In this document: piece after piece, positions 1-12,438 of the stretch
Position numbering within the stretch: the stretch's first letter is position 1
How the letters are laid out: every line of letters begins with the position of its first letter
Source: Hedera helix
Lineage: Eukaryota > Streptophyta > Magnoliopsida > Apiales > Araliaceae
DNA length: 64,000 nt
Assembly (NCBI GenBank): GCA_947179155.2
Contig: OX359275.1
Coordinates: 4,488,501 to 4,552,500, forward strand
Direction: 5' to 3'
The notes under the pieces: generated by a model
Databases searched by the model: none
Told to the model about the DNA's origin: nothing
Seen by the model: only the letters and a program-made list of their open reading frames with translations
Made by a program: the position numbers and the translations under genes

Positions 1-3
1 TTA

Positions 4-1098
4 TTGTTGAAATGCTTGATTCCATCCGAGACGTCGTACTTGCTCAAAGAGGTTCATGAAGGGATCTATGGGAACTATATGGGGGCAAAGTCGTTGGCGT
101 ACAAGTTAATTTGGCAGAGATATTATTGGCCGATTATGTTCCAAGAAGCTAAGGGGTATGTTCAGAAATGTCCAAAATATCAGATTAACATTTCGGTTCA
201 ACACCAACCTCCGAAAGAATTATCATCGGTACTGTCCCCCATCCCGTTTGCTATTTGGGGAATAGACTTGTTGGGACCACTGCCCAAAGCAAAGGTGCAA
301 CTTAAGTATGTAATAGTGGTTATCGACTATATGATCAAGTGAGTTGAGGCTAAACTAATTCGCCATATCACCGAGGAGGATTGTGTGAAATTCATGAAGG
401 AGTCAGTGGTATACTGGTTCGGCATCCCTATGGTACTCGTTTCAGATAATGGTACACAGTTTGTGGGGAAAAAGTTTGAGAAATTCTTATTTGATTTGGG
501 GATTCAACATAAAAAAACCTCAGTGGCGCACCCCCAATCCAACGGCTAAGTTGAGGTCACTAACCGAACTCTACTTAATGGAGTTAAAAGGCGACTAGAT
601 GATGCTAAAGGTAGATGGCCCGAAGAGTTGCAAAGTATTTTATGGGCTTATCGGACCATTCCACGAACGACTACGGGAGATTCACCATTCAGGTTGGCAT
701 ACGGGACAAATGCATTGATCCCAGTCAAGATCGAATCTTCCTCGTTCAGAATGTCCAATTTCAGGGAGTTGAACAATGAAGATGGACTCCGACTCAACCT
801 TGACCTGCTAAATGAGGTTCATAATGCTGCGGTACTAAGGTTAACCATTTATCAACAGAGGACGGCTAAATATTACAACCAAAGGATTTGGGTCAGAATA
901 TTTGGGGTAGGGGACACGGTGTTTAGAGAGGTCGAGGCCTCGACACCTCATAATACAGGAAAGTTGATGCCTAATTGGGAAGACCCTTACGAAATCATCA
1001 AAGTAGTCAGAGAAGGAATTTATCGGCTTAAAGATATGGAGGGAACCGAGTTAAAAAATACTTAGCATGCTGGTCGATTAAGAAGGTATTATCAGTAA
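4..1098 (+). pseudogene. Integrase (end of pol) of Tat-like Ty3/gypsy element, broken
   Basis: Integrase inserts element cDNA into host DNA. The translation shows the zinc-binding N-terminal segment (H-E-G-I-Y-G followed by CPKYQ), the start of the catalytic core (WGIDLLGPLP), the SDNGTQF segment with a core acidic residue, and the AHPQSNG and GRWPEEL blocks. The C-terminal part ends HAGRLRRYYQ before TAA at 1096-1098. Three in-frame stops break it: TGA at 340-342 (family has Trp), TAA at 547-549 (family has Gln) and TAG at 1063-1065 (family has Trp). Each is one transition away from the family codon. RT and RNase H lie outside the window. Confidence 0.9.
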
Positions 1099-1335
1099 TA
1101 GGGTACTTGTTGTTAATAATCATACAATATAGTTGGAAAGACTACTCTGTTGTAATTATGTAATTAAGTTTCAATGAAGTAAGGGTATGTATTTTATTTG
1201 TTGACTTGTTTGATCGGTTACACGTGAAATTCCTGGTGCAAATGTTGTCACTGTTTTATTTACTTGATTAAATTGATTACATGAGTAATTCCTACTTACA
1301 AGTTATACACAGAGAAAAAGATATTTACAGGTCAA
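1099..1335. other. Spacer between pol and antisense ORF
   Basis: AT-rich sequence between the integrase stop and the end of the antisense ORF. No coding potential or clear motif is visible. Confidence 0.5.
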
Positions 1336-4118
1336 TCAGAGGTTTAGGGGATCGATTGAAGGGTTATTATCTATTTCGGGCTTTGGTTTGTTAGTCACGT
1401 CGTCTTCGAGCCAGAGCAGGTCATCGTCGGAGAACCCTATTGTCTTCAGGTCTGTACCTGCCATTTAGATCTTCAAGAGGGCAGTTCGGTAACCTTTGCC
1501 AAATTCCATGGTTATTTCTTTCGTTAACTCCGGCGAGGCTCTGTACTAGGTGATGATTTTCTTCTGGGTTATGGCCATTTCTTTTGTGCCTTCCTTCAGG
1601 TCGTGGTAGGCTTTCTTGAGGGTTTCGGCATACTTCTATAGCTGGGCGTGTTCGGCGAAACCTTTTTGGTTGACCTCTTTAAGTTGGGCGTGCAAATTGT
1701 TCAACTTCTGTAGTTGTTTGAGGAGTTGTTTGTTTTGTTTGACAAGATGGGCAAGCTCTGTTTGATGTTGCTCTTCTGTTGAGGCGTGTACGGCCTGGTC
1801 TGAGTAAATCATTGTTTCCAGCGTTTCTATTTGACGTTTAGCCTCCAAGACTTACTGGCGGATGTCTTCATTCTGTTTAGGAAGCTCAGCTTGTTGGAGG
1901 ATCTGTTAGCGAAGAGCCCGATTCTCCTCTATGTTCTCCTGAAGAGAAGATTAGGCAACGGCTTGGGTTTCACGTAGGTGTTGAAGGTTTATGACATGTT
2001 CATTGTTCTTCTATTTGAGGGCTTGGCATTGAAGCCGAAGTTGGTGGGATTCTTTTGAGCACTTTGTGTGGGCATTCGTAGCTTCTATCAGTTGCTGATT
2101 AGCTTGGGAAAGTCTCTTGTTTTATGACTGAAGCCTCTTTATCTCTATGTTCTGATTATGGTTTTTTCGAGTGATATCCCTATATTTTTGTGCTAATTCG
2201 CTCACTTGGACACCCAGGTTGGAAATTTCTTGCTTGGCCCTAGAGTACTTGATTTATAGCTCCTTAACCTTTTGATCCAAGCTTGGTCTGGAACCCTCTC
2301 GGCCCAAAAGTCTATTGAATAAAGCTAGAAACTGCATGAAGAACAGAAGTTGACGTATGAAGAGACATAAGCAAACCAAATAAGGCATAAAACAGAGTAA
2401 GAAATCATACCTGACCCTGCTGAACCACGGAGCCGAGGAGAAAATTATGTGTAAAGAGTTTGTCAAGGTTTACGTCGTCTTGGGGGAAGTTGAGGACTTC
2501 AAAATATTGTATGGGGAGTTCAGCGTTGTCGTTAGCCGGTTAAAAGGACGCTTCGATAAAAAGCTGCTGAAGTTCTGAGTTGGAGAACAGATTATACCTT
2601 GAATTGGAGGGTTGAGGGTTGGCAGTGGTTGTTGCTTCAGGTAGAGGGTTTGTGATCGGAGGGTTGGTAGTTGGGGTTTTGGGAGGCGGAGTTGGTTGAG
2701 GATCGGCTGTTCTCATGGGGATTTTCATGGCATGTGATATGGAGGAGATGTCGGGGTTGATCGTCGTCTTCTCTGATTGTCGAGACTGGGCAGGGATCAT
2801 GGAGATCGCAACAGGAGGTTAGTCGTGAGCCACGAGTCGTCGGCGTTTTCGTATTGCAATGATCAACTTGTCAGTCTCGTTTAGCTAGGACACATCCCTC
2901 TTCGGGCCAGGGTTGGCCTTGGATGGTGGTCGTTCTCGTGCTTTAGTTGAGCCAGAGGCAGACTCAGAAATATTTTCTTTTTGCTGGACTCGAACAACCA
3001 GAGCTGTTTGAGTTTATTTTTTGGCTTGTTTCTTCAAGCGGGTGACCTTTTAGGAAGGGTCAGATGCTCGAGTAGGGGCATCGGAAGCGGTTCCGGAGGA
3101 GTTGTCTTGGAAGGCCCAAACGGATTGAATCAGTTGGACTTAGATTGGGGATTTGGTATTGCCGTGGGGTGGCACCTCCACATTGAATTCCTCAGTAAAA
3201 AGGGGAGGGCTTGAAGGTGGAGGGGATGGGATCTGGCCCTCTGGTCTGATCAACACTATTGAGTAGAAAACAAGAAATGTCAAAATCAGAAGAATCGGTA
3301 TCAGAAACATACATATGATAAAATTTGCACGTAGGACAGGGACTTACATCCATGACGGAATAACCAATCCTCATCGGATAAAACGCTTATATCCCAGTGC
3401 GTCGATGGTAACCTTCTAATAAAACTATGGAATTTTTTCTTTTGTTCGGACGACATCCATTTATATCCCATGTTGAGTTTTTGGGGCTCGTTCCAACTTT
3501 GCAGTTGGTCAACCTCCGTGCTATAGATATAAAACCACTTTGAGTGCCACCCTTTGTGGTGGTGAATGGTTGCGCTAAGCTTCAGCGTCCCGAGATTTTA
3601 CTCAAATAGCAGAACCTTGGGATTTGGGCCTTGTTTAGGGTGAACATGGAAAAGAATAAATCAATGGAGGGTTCAGCGCCAACCTCCTTGCAGAAAGCGA
3701 TGAAACATATGAGGTGGATGTAAGAGTTGGGAAGAAGTTGAGATAGTGTTATTTTGGTGAGGGTAAAAAAGGAAATGATAAAGTCGTGTAAGGGAAAATG
3801 AAGCCCGTATCGTAGAGCTTGAATGTGAATGGCAGTATACTTCATGTTCACCCGGTGATACATCTTGCCACAGTCTTCTAAAGCTTTGAGTTCATACTGT
3901 AATGGGATTTGAAAATCGTTCTGGATGGATTCTATGTCTGTCTCCTTAATGATGGACACGATGTTGGCATGATCGAAGGCTTTGACAGAGTTGTATCGAA
4001 TTCGGATGGATTCTTCCTCTTGCTCAACCTCGGTAAGAATGAGAGTTTTCAGATCCTCTGTGATAGGGCTGTTAATAGGGTTACTAAAGAAAGGTGGAGA
4101 ATCGAGTTTCTGGGCCAT
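1336..4118 (-). pseudogene. Antisense extra ORF (aORF) of Tat-like element, degenerate
   Basis: Reading on the minus strand, a coding-like region starts at an ATG at 4116-4118 (MAQKLDSPP) and ends near a TGA at 1336-1338 after the piece GFSDDDLLWLEDD. The N-terminal 180 residues read well to 3582. The stretch LPNSYIHLICFIAFCKEVG resembles the plant 'putative gypsy type transposon' domain (Pfam Transposase_28 type). The middle is proline- and serine-rich (2540-2800). The last third (about 1636-2250) is rich in Gln, Lys, Leu and Glu and looks like a coiled coil. Several stops and frameshifts interrupt it. The aORF at 35234-44555 has the same start, coiled coil and acidic end. Antisense ORFs in this position are reported for Tat-lineage elements; their function is unknown. 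Confidence 0.7.
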
Positions 4119-4435
4119 ACTTGTGGATGAAAAGGAATTGGTCGACAAAGACAGGGAAAGTTTTGGCCGGAGATTCTTGGTGCAAAAGGAATAAATCGAG
4201 AAGAAAGACGGAAGAGCGTGAGTACAGGTGAACAAATTAACAACTGGGCAGCATTTTCCTTGCTAAGGGTAATGAGTGGCGCGAAAAACGGGGACGACTG
4301 CATTTAATGAAAAGGGCATGATGCGGGTGGCTGACGTGGGTCGTGCGACGGTTTAACTTTAAGGATACATTTATTTGGTAATGTGTCAACTGTTGAAAAG
4401 CCGAGATACTCTCTTTTTTTTTATTTATGAAAATA

Positions 4436-4451
4436 AGAGAGTGGGGGGCAA
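4436..4451 (+). other. Polypurine tract (PPT) of first Tat-like element
   Basis: A purine-rich run (GAGAGTGGGGGGCAA) lies directly before the LTR start TGTTAGG. This is where the plus-strand primer of LTR retrotransposons is expected. Confidence 0.75.
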
Positions 4452-4940
4452 TGTTAGGATGTGACTTGTTGGACCTTATATTTTAACTTTGGGCCAAGGG
4501 TCATTTTAATTGAGGATTGGGCTGGGTCATTTTTATCTACCTTGATGGGCTTACTTAGTCATAAGATGACCCATTATAGTATCCCTATCCATCGGGTCGC
4601 GTGAGATGAGTGGATGAGGACGTCATATTTCCACTCATAAGGGGATGATGAGACTTTTGGCTATACATGACTGAATATATACAAGCTATCTTCCAAATAA
4701 GCAAGGTAATGTTTTTCTACATGCAAAGAAAGAGAGAGAAAGAGCTATCAAATATCTTACATCTGTAGTATATATCTTTGGTTCTCCATTGTGACGTTAA
4801 TCGCCTGTACTTATCCTCATATCGGAGCATCCTCGGACAGTTCAAGCCGCGAATGTTCTGTGGGGTGTTAATGATTTATTAAGTGTGCAAGTATCTTATT
4901 GACAGATAATTTCGGTAAAAGAAATAATTTGACGTCAACA
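4452..4940 (+). repeat. 3' LTR of first Tat-like element
   Basis: The repeat starts TGTT directly after the PPT and ends AACA at 4940, giving the short inverted ends expected of an LTR (489 bp). A TATA-like AATATATA is near 4672. The partner 5' LTR is outside the window, so the borders rest on the PPT and the TG..CA ends. Sequence identity to the 19686 element LTR is low outside the ends. Confidence 0.75.
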
Positions 4941-6118
4941 ACTACAATTTTTAAGAACAATTGCCAACTGTTGTATGTATCAATACTCATATATATAATG
5001 TCATCTTCCCGTTATATGTAAACTTGTATTACAATTTATACATGTATGTATTACTATTACGATCATTTATTTTTCTTTTCATGTCTCACTTCTCATGTTT
5101 TTTCTTCTTTTGAAGAGCTTAAATTTTATTTTAATTATTGCTATTTTTGGTAATATAGTTTTATTGTTATTTAGTCAAATCTTTACTATTACTGTGCATA
5201 GCTGCATAATTGTCAATGGTTTTATGAAAATGCTAACTAAAACAATTTCTGTCAACTGGCGGTGATTACATAATCGGTTCATCACTTCACGTAAAACTCC
5301 AATTTAACCCCTGTTAAATCACTTACCAGAAGTGTCCAATTGATTGAGGATATTAAACTTTGATTTCAATAGAAATATATAGGATGTTTACCTCTTTTTA
5401 TTTCCAGAAATAGCCAAATGTGAACAGAACAAATTAAATCCCCCCCCCCCCCCCCCCCCCAAAAGCGGAGAAATTCGATAAAGTAATATTCCTCCGTTAC
5501 ATAGAGCTTCGTTTGCTAATTTTTATTTATTTAAAAAAAATTAATTTTTTTATGATAATACAAAATGACGCAATATATTTAAATTGGTATCATGTTATTA
5601 TATTAAATTAATAAATTATTTTTAAAAATAAACATAAAGCATGATATATTCTTAATATTTACAAAAAATATATATAAATAAAATTATTTATGTGAAATAG
5701 ATGAACTAACAAAAACTATAATATAATGTTTATTGAATAAATATATAGATATATTTATTTTATATATATTTTTTCAAAATTCAAATTTAAAATTTTTTAA
5801 ATAAATAAAATCAACATATAAGCCTCGCTCTCTTTGACACTCATTTTTTGATTTTATTTATTTAATAATTTTAAACTTTTTTTAAAAAAAAAAGAATATA
5901 AAATAGATGTATGATGCATGTTCATTAGCCCCCCATTACCTCGGACAAATTCAATATAATAATAAAAAGATATAATTAATATAATGTACTCACCATTATT
6001 ATAATATTCATAATTTGGTCCTCGCTGACCTTACCAACCGCGACGACCGGAGGCCACATTGTTGCCTCGTGCCCATACATAGGAAAGTCTGAACATGGCT
6101 GCAAACTATCAGCTCATC
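4941..6118. other. AT-rich intergenic sequence with C21 run and a small inverted repeat
   Basis: No gene is visible. A run of 21 C is at 5440-5460. An inverted repeat of about 23 bp per arm (5790-5812 and 5849-5871, both built of AAATAAATAAAATCA-like sequence) could form a hairpin and may be a MITE remnant. A short less AT-rich patch is at 6020-6115, without an open frame. Confidence 0.5.
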
Positions 6119-6612
6119 CACCTTTCGATAAGTCACAAGTACCTATTTTATTTTATTTTTGACGATTAATAATAACATAATAATATTGTTGTCATTTTAT
6201 ATTATTTTTATATTTATTTTAATAAAATTTTATATTTTTAATAATATTTATTATATAATTTTTTTTTTGATAATATAAAATTTCTCAATTGCAGTCAGAC
6301 TAATCTTTTAAGTCCGAACCAATCCTTCTAAGATCCGTAGCGTCATTAGTATTTCTGCCATAACAACCCACCTTTCAATAAGTTACAAGTACCTATTTTT
6401 TTTTTTACGATTAATAATAACATAATAATATTGTTGTCATTTTATATTATTTTTATATTTGTTTTAATAAATTTTTTTATTTTTAATAATATTTATTATA
6501 TAATTATTATTTATTTTTTGATAATGTGGAATTTCTCAATTTAGCCTGACTAATCTTTCCGGTCTGAATCAATTTTTCTAAGATCGGTGACTTTATTAGT
6601 ATTTCTGCCATA
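6119..6612. repeat. Tandem duplication, two units of about 250 bp
   Basis: Two adjacent diverged copies start CACCTTTCGATAAG (6119) and CACCTTTCAATAAG (6369). Both continue through the same TACCTATTTT, AATAATATTGTTGTCATTT and TAGTATTTCTGCCATAA blocks. They differ by small indels in T runs and by substitutions. The duplication ends about 350 bp before the likely promoter of the carbonic anhydrase gene. Confidence 0.8.
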
Positions 6613-6961
6613 ATAATTGTTAAATGCTATAACAATTATTGTCAGTAAAATTCGATTTAACAATTATTAAATGCTATAACAATATTCGATCTTAAAATGT
6701 CTTAATTTATGATTCATTTTAAAATATCATTTGAACTGCTGCGTTAACTTGCTGAGATTATAATTATTCTTTTGACAGTCAAATGCCTTACTATTTTTTA
6801 TCGTCCAAAAGGTACCTTCCTAATATTTTAAAAATGCGAAAGGTAAAGAAGCAACTTTTACGGGGTTATCATTGACAAATTGCGTAAACACATGAATTTA
6901 ACCATGGTTATATATATAGAGAGTAATTAACTAAGCAACATAAATAAGAGTAAGCTTTAGC

Positions 6962-6972
6962 TTATATATAAG
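6962..6972 (+). promoter_or_regulatory. Candidate TATA box of carbonic anhydrase gene
   Basis: TTATATATAAG lies about 550 bp before the chosen ATG, followed by a pyrimidine-rich stretch (7005-7200) that looks like a 5' UTR. A spliced leader is likely because a T-rich acceptor (TTTTTTTAG) sits just before the ATG. The leader donor was not identified. Confidence 0.35.
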
Positions 6973-7520
6973 CACGGGTAAAGTAGCCAAGGTTAAGGTA
7001 GAGCTACTTTTTTTATCCTCCCAATCGGAATATGTTATCGCCCCCACCATAGACTTAATTCTTCACGTTTCTGCTTTCATCTTCATCGATATAGATTTTG
7101 ATTCAGCTACACCAATCTTACACTGTTCAACCTTAATTTTCTCTTTCCCTTTTTTGTATTCACCTTTGTGAAATTCAGTGATCAAGTCAGTTTGTTTTTC
7201 TGTGATTGTTCCTGTCATTCATGGTGAATCTAATTTTGAAGATTTTCATCTAAAATAACTCTTCTTTTGTTTGATCTTTGATCTCAATCTTTCAGCTTTC
7301 GAAATTGATCTGTTTTGCACATACACGCATATATCTATGTCTATTGGTAAAAATATGCGTTGGATGTAATTATGTGGTTTCAGATTTCATCCTTAAGCGG
7401 CACACAATTTTCATGTTAACCAATAAAAAGATATGCTAAATATTACTAGTGTTTTAATTATAATTCATCATGTCCTTACATTCTCTCTAATTTTGTCAAT
7501 TTTTTTAGTGGTAAGAAGAT

Positions 7521-10500
7521 ATGGAGACGGCTTCATACGAGGGCGCCATTGCTGGACTGCAGAAGCTTCTCAGGTGACTACGATACTTTTTTTTATTTTA
7601 TCAATTCACTTTTTTCCGTCCTTTTGCGATAGGAAAGTACACTATAGGGATTCTCAACTTCTGTCAGTTTATCAATTCCCATGGGAAAAGGGTCTCAATT
7701 TCCTTACCCGCATTCTCACCGTGTGTGGGACCCATACTGTTGTTATAGAGACTTCCACTGACTCACCGACTGTTATTCTTATTTTATTTTCCGGCAGTGA
7801 AAAAGGCGACCTCGAAGGCGTCGCCGCCGCAAAGATCAAGCAGTTAACCGATGAGCTGGAAGCCACCGACGCCAATAATTTCGACCCGGTCGAGAAGATT
7901 CAAACCGGGTTCGCTCACTTTAAGAGTGAGATATACGAGTACGTCGTTGTACTTTATAGACTCTGGTATTAATAAATAATAAAAGTGTGTAAGAATCTTT
8001 CACTTTTACTCTTGTTACCATTGCCTGAATATGCTTATAGTGTTGTACCTTTGATTTACCCTTTGTACCAAGCTATAATGACGAAACTGCCCTCCTCATG
8101 TGGCTCTGAATTGCCATTTGTCTAGTGAGGCATCAATATTATCTGGCGACGACATAAGCAGCAGGATATACGATTCCAAAAATTTGTTACCAGTATTTGA
8201 CTATTTCTAAAAATAGCATGATAAAATGCTTTCGCCAAAAGCTAATTAGAGTAGATTCTATCGGCATTTTTAATTATGTTTGGAAGACTGTAATTATCCA
8301 TTTGGTTTGTGAGATGGGGAGGAAAAGGGTGTTATTTAATAGTACATCTCAGCCAATTATAAGGGGTGTAGACCGACAGTACAGGCATATTTTTGATAGA
8401 AGCTTCTTGCTTGATTTTAGCTTCACTTCTGAAGACCCAAAAAAGTTAACAAATCTAGTTAAATAATTAAGCAGTGTTTTATATTCAAAAAGATATTTGC
8501 ATAAACTAAATGGGGAAAAATTGCCTAGTTGTGTGAGTTGGAGGTGAGATAATTTATTTTGACGACAGAGCGTGTGTTGAACCTTTCTTTACTTTTGGTC
8601 ATCAGCTTTTAGTCTAACAAGTTGCACGAAGAAGTAACCATAGCCATGGGATACATGCCCATAGCCATAGGATAGACAACTAAAGCAGGAGCAAAGAGAG
8701 AAATTAGAACATTTTGTGAATTGCTGGCGTAGACTTGTCTTGGTCATTAATTGGTTTCATGACCTGCCTTTTTTTGCAGAAAGAATCCTGATTTATTTGG
8801 TGAGCTTGCTAAAGGCCAGAGCCCCAAGGTTAGCATTGATAACCCTTCTTCAGTCTTGTAGTGTGTTTTGATGTAATTGCCTCCCAGAAGAGTTAGTATG
8901 AGAACGCTTGATTATTTAAGTTCTATAGTTAACTTTGACAATGCAAAACAAGTTTTAGTACAAACAGTCAGCAGTTCCAGTGGCCAAACTAGCTTTTAGT
9001 AGAAGTTTTATATATTGTGTTGCTGATATTCATATATTTAACTCTCTAGTAGCCATACATTGCCCTCCTATTAACCATTCTGATGTGAATATGCTTATAG
9101 TTTTAGCTAGGATTGGAAACTGAACAGTCTGGGTGATTTCTCTCTTATTCAAACAATTCTTAATTTAACTTAATCATATCTGAAATGCCAAGTGTTTAAT
9201 TCTGATTGTATTTTTTTTCTTTCTATTTGTGTGCAGTTTTTGGTGTTTGCCTGCTCGGACTCTCGAGTTTGCCCATCGCATATCCTCAATTTTCAGCCAG
9301 GGGAGGCCTTTATAGTCAGAAACATTGCCAACATGGTCCCTCCATTTGACAAGGTTTGTCAATTAAGTGGAATAAGCTCCTGGATAAAAATAAAGTATAC
9401 TCCATTTAAATTGACATGGTGTAAGCTTTATTTATCAACTAACATGGACTCACTTCTTTGAGAATCTCATTCTATTTTGTGCTGGCAGGATTCTAAAGGA
9501 TGTCTTTTTGCCTTTATAATTATAGAAAAGAGAATTAAGTTGTAGTTATCTAAAACATCTTAACATCAACTTAACCAATCTCTTAATTACACTTTGTATG
9601 ATAACCCCCTTTTGTCTGGCATTATTGGATAACATTATTAATTTGATTTGTTCTTCCTATCTGCTGCAGAAAAAATACTCTGGAGTGGGGGCCGCCATCG
9701 AATATGCAGTTTTGTATTTGAAGGTGAATATAATATTCTAGTCAAGTTGGTTGTTTAAAAAAGATTGTTTTGGTGGTGGTGAGTCAAGGAAATGTCGCGA
9801 GGCCGGTTCCTGACATGCTCCTTTTCTCTCCTTTATAATATCCCAGCTTAAGAATATGCCTTCAGAACTTGCAAAAATGCCTTCTATTCTTCTCTTTCCG
9901 GATTAAAAAAAGCTCAATGAGTAGAATGGTCAATGGCTATAATTTAGGCAAGTAGTTTTTAATGTTATAATTCAAAGCTTCATGCTAGTTTCCCACTGAT
10001 TGAACTGGCAGCAACAATTAAAAGTGCCAGTAAAAAGTACAAACTATGTCTTATTTCGGGGTTCATATTTGTTTTTAAGTTTATTAGTTTATGTACTCCA
10101 TCATTTGCTTCTTTGTGCACCAGTTGAAGTATCATTAGTTCCACTTACTTTGGAGCTCAGGAAGCAAATGATTTTAATAGAATTGTTTATTTTCTCTTCC
10201 TCCCCCTTTCAATCAGAATATGGAGTTTAAAAAAGAATGTATTACAGGTGGAGAATATTGTGGTCATCGGACATAGCTGTTGTGGTGGGATAAAGGGTCT
10301 CATGTCTTTAGCTGATGACGGGACCACTTCTACGTGAGTCTCCTTGTTAAATATGCCTAGAGTTTTATGCTTAAAGCATAAACGTATTGAGTAAGCATTT
10401 CAGTATTTTGAAATTTTGTTTGCACTTGCTCCCCCGTCGGTTCTTTGTCTTGATGGTTCCTTTATAGCCCTAGCTATGTTGAGTTCATCTTACATCATTG

Positions 10501-11964
10501 TGATGTCCAATCACTGATCCAGGATGCCATCTCATGTCTTCAGCTCCCCAGCCTTGTCATGTGGCAATGAAAATGTGCTAATTCTAATATGACAAGATTA
10601 TTTCTTTAATTCCAAAATTTTCTTACTCTCATTAGCTTCACCATTTAACATGCAAACTTCTAGTTGATGGGTTCCAAACATTATGCTGATATGCGTTTTA
10701 CTAGTGAAAATAAATTGAATGTAATGCCCCTCACCTTTCCCATTGGAATCTTTGAGTGGTAAAGGAAAACGGAGAATGTTGTGAAAAAGGAATTTCCATA
10801 AAGGCCAGAATAAATAGCTCTTGGCATATCCGAGGCCCATTTATGGTATAATAATAATTTGCTTACAAATGGTTTTCATGAATTTCTAATTACCTTCCAA
10901 CATGATCTGATATTATCTTCTTGTAATTGAATTTATGTTCATCATGCGGTAAGTTTCTCATTGTCCTTTATTTTGGTATATTCAAAAATCAAATGATTAA
11001 CCTAGTTGAAAGGCTGAAAGTCCATTCCATTTGTGGTAGTGTATTTCCACCAAAGATTAGAGAGATATTACCTGTACTTGGAATTAGATTTTCTAGTGAT
11101 ATATTTATGGAGGTTACATCCTTTACTTTTTTAGTGGGGCTGGGGATCCGTATAATTGGAATAGTTGATTCTGACATTTTGTGATTAATTTCATATATTC
11201 GTTAATACATTTGTCTATGGCTGTTTAGAAAGCGAGTGGGGGGCACAGATTGAACCGGACTAATCATTTCACTTTGTATATTTACTTTCAGTGATTTTAT
11301 TGAAAATTGGGTGAAAATATGTGCACCTGCCAAGGCCAAGGTGAAAGCAGAATACGACCATTTGGATTTCACGGAACAGTGCACAAACTTAGAGAAGGTA
11401 AGTAAGTTCAGGCGAATTTACAATATCATTTCTGAGAGATCTCTTGTTTAACTAAAGCTGCTGGAAAGTTCTTAGTCCACCACTTTTACAATGATATTTA
11501 TTAAATGGTGAATGGCAGTACAAGTACGAAAGGAATCTATGTCTTATTAGTTGCTCGAATCTTTAAATATTGTGCTGGCTTGTGATAAGAATGACTTATA
11601 AATGATATTCAAAACCGAGCTTAAATTTGTATGCTATTTTGCTGATATCAGGTAGTTTAAATCGAAAGGTAATTTTCCTGAAGTAAGTTGTCTCAATCTG
11701 ACAATATGGTAGTTGAGATATGTTGAATTTCGACGAGTTTCTTTTATATTCATCGTGCAAAGTTGAGAAACTGAATCCTTCATTGTGGCATTAATGCAGG
11801 AGGCTGTGAATGTATCATTGGGAAACCTGTTAACATATCCATTTGTTAGAGATGCCGTATCGAAGAAAACTCTCACTCTGAAAGGAGGACACTACGATTT
11901 CATCAATGGGTCTTTTGAGCTCTGGAATCTTGATTTTGGCCTTACACCCTCTCTCTGTATTTGA
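7521..11964 (+). CDS. BCA: Beta-carbonic anhydrase, plant type, 8 coding exons
   Basis: The enzyme interconverts CO2 and bicarbonate using zinc. Coding exons are 7521-7573, 7798-7938, 8780-8828, 9237-9353, 9670-9723, 10248-10333, 11292-11397 and 11800-11964. All introns are GT-AG and the sum is 771 nt (256 aa plus stop). Zinc ligands and active site are intact: ACSDSR (Cys87, Asp89, Arg91) and GHSCCGG (His147, Cys150). The N-terminus (METASYEGAI..LQKLLSEKGDL) and the end (LWNLDFGL) match the land-plant clade. The first Met directly begins the conserved part, and the length is that of forms without a transit peptide, so a cytosolic protein is likely; an alternative upstream exon cannot be excluded. 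No stop or frameshift is seen. Closest by eye to Arabidopsis BCA1-4; the exact orthologue is not assigned. Confidence 0.93.
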
Positions 11965-12438
11965 GTATCTGTCATGTTTATACCTACACCCTTCTTTTTG
12001 TGAAAAATTTCCTTGCAGGGCATGTTGTACACGTTCATTATAGCAAAAATAAGGTATAGAGGCTTGTATCAGACTTGTACAATATTTTTTGCTCATCCTT
12101 GTTAAAATCTAATTCCATTTGGTTTATGTTCCTTGCACTTTTACAAGCTTGTCTGTAATGGATGTTGCTGTAAGTGTAGTGAATGATCAAGTTTTAATAT
12201 ATGTCACAAAGCATAGCAACACAGAAGGCTTGTGTCGAGCAACTTAAGAGGGCAGAATTGGTTGATTCTTGTAAAATCTGATTTGGTAGAAAAATACGTT
12301 TTTTTAACACTTCAAAGTATCAAAACTTTACTTATACGCCGACAAGGAGAGGTTGAACAAATATACACCTAATTCTCCCATCCGTGTAATTAAAAGGCTC
12401 TTTAATTAGGCTTTATATATATATACTAGCAGTAATCC
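11965..12438 (+). other. 3' UTR of carbonic anhydrase gene and short spacer
   Basis: The stop codon is followed by AT-rich sequence with an AATAAG near 12048 that could serve as a poly(A) signal. No further coding sequence is visible before 12439. Confidence 0.4.

Larger units (their letters stand above)
1..4940 (+). mobile_element. Ty3/gypsy LTR retrotransposon, Tat/Retand-like, 3' part
   Basis: The window opens inside the integrase of a Ty3/gypsy element. In order it shows integrase (to 1098), a non-coding spacer, an antisense ORF region (1336-4118), a purine tract (about 4436-4451) and a 3' LTR (4452-4940). The order pol, antisense ORF, PPT, LTR matches the Tat-lineage elements known to carry an extra antisense ORF. 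A second element at 19686-45510 has the same order and related integrase and aORF sequence, so the two are family members. The 5' half lies outside the window. Reading frames are broken, so this copy is not active on its own. Confidence 0.85.

Noticed and set aside
7433..7972. Open frame of 179 codons treated as one gene
   Set aside because: Only its last third is coding (exon 2 of the carbonic anhydrase); the first part reads through leader, exon 1 in another frame and intron 1.
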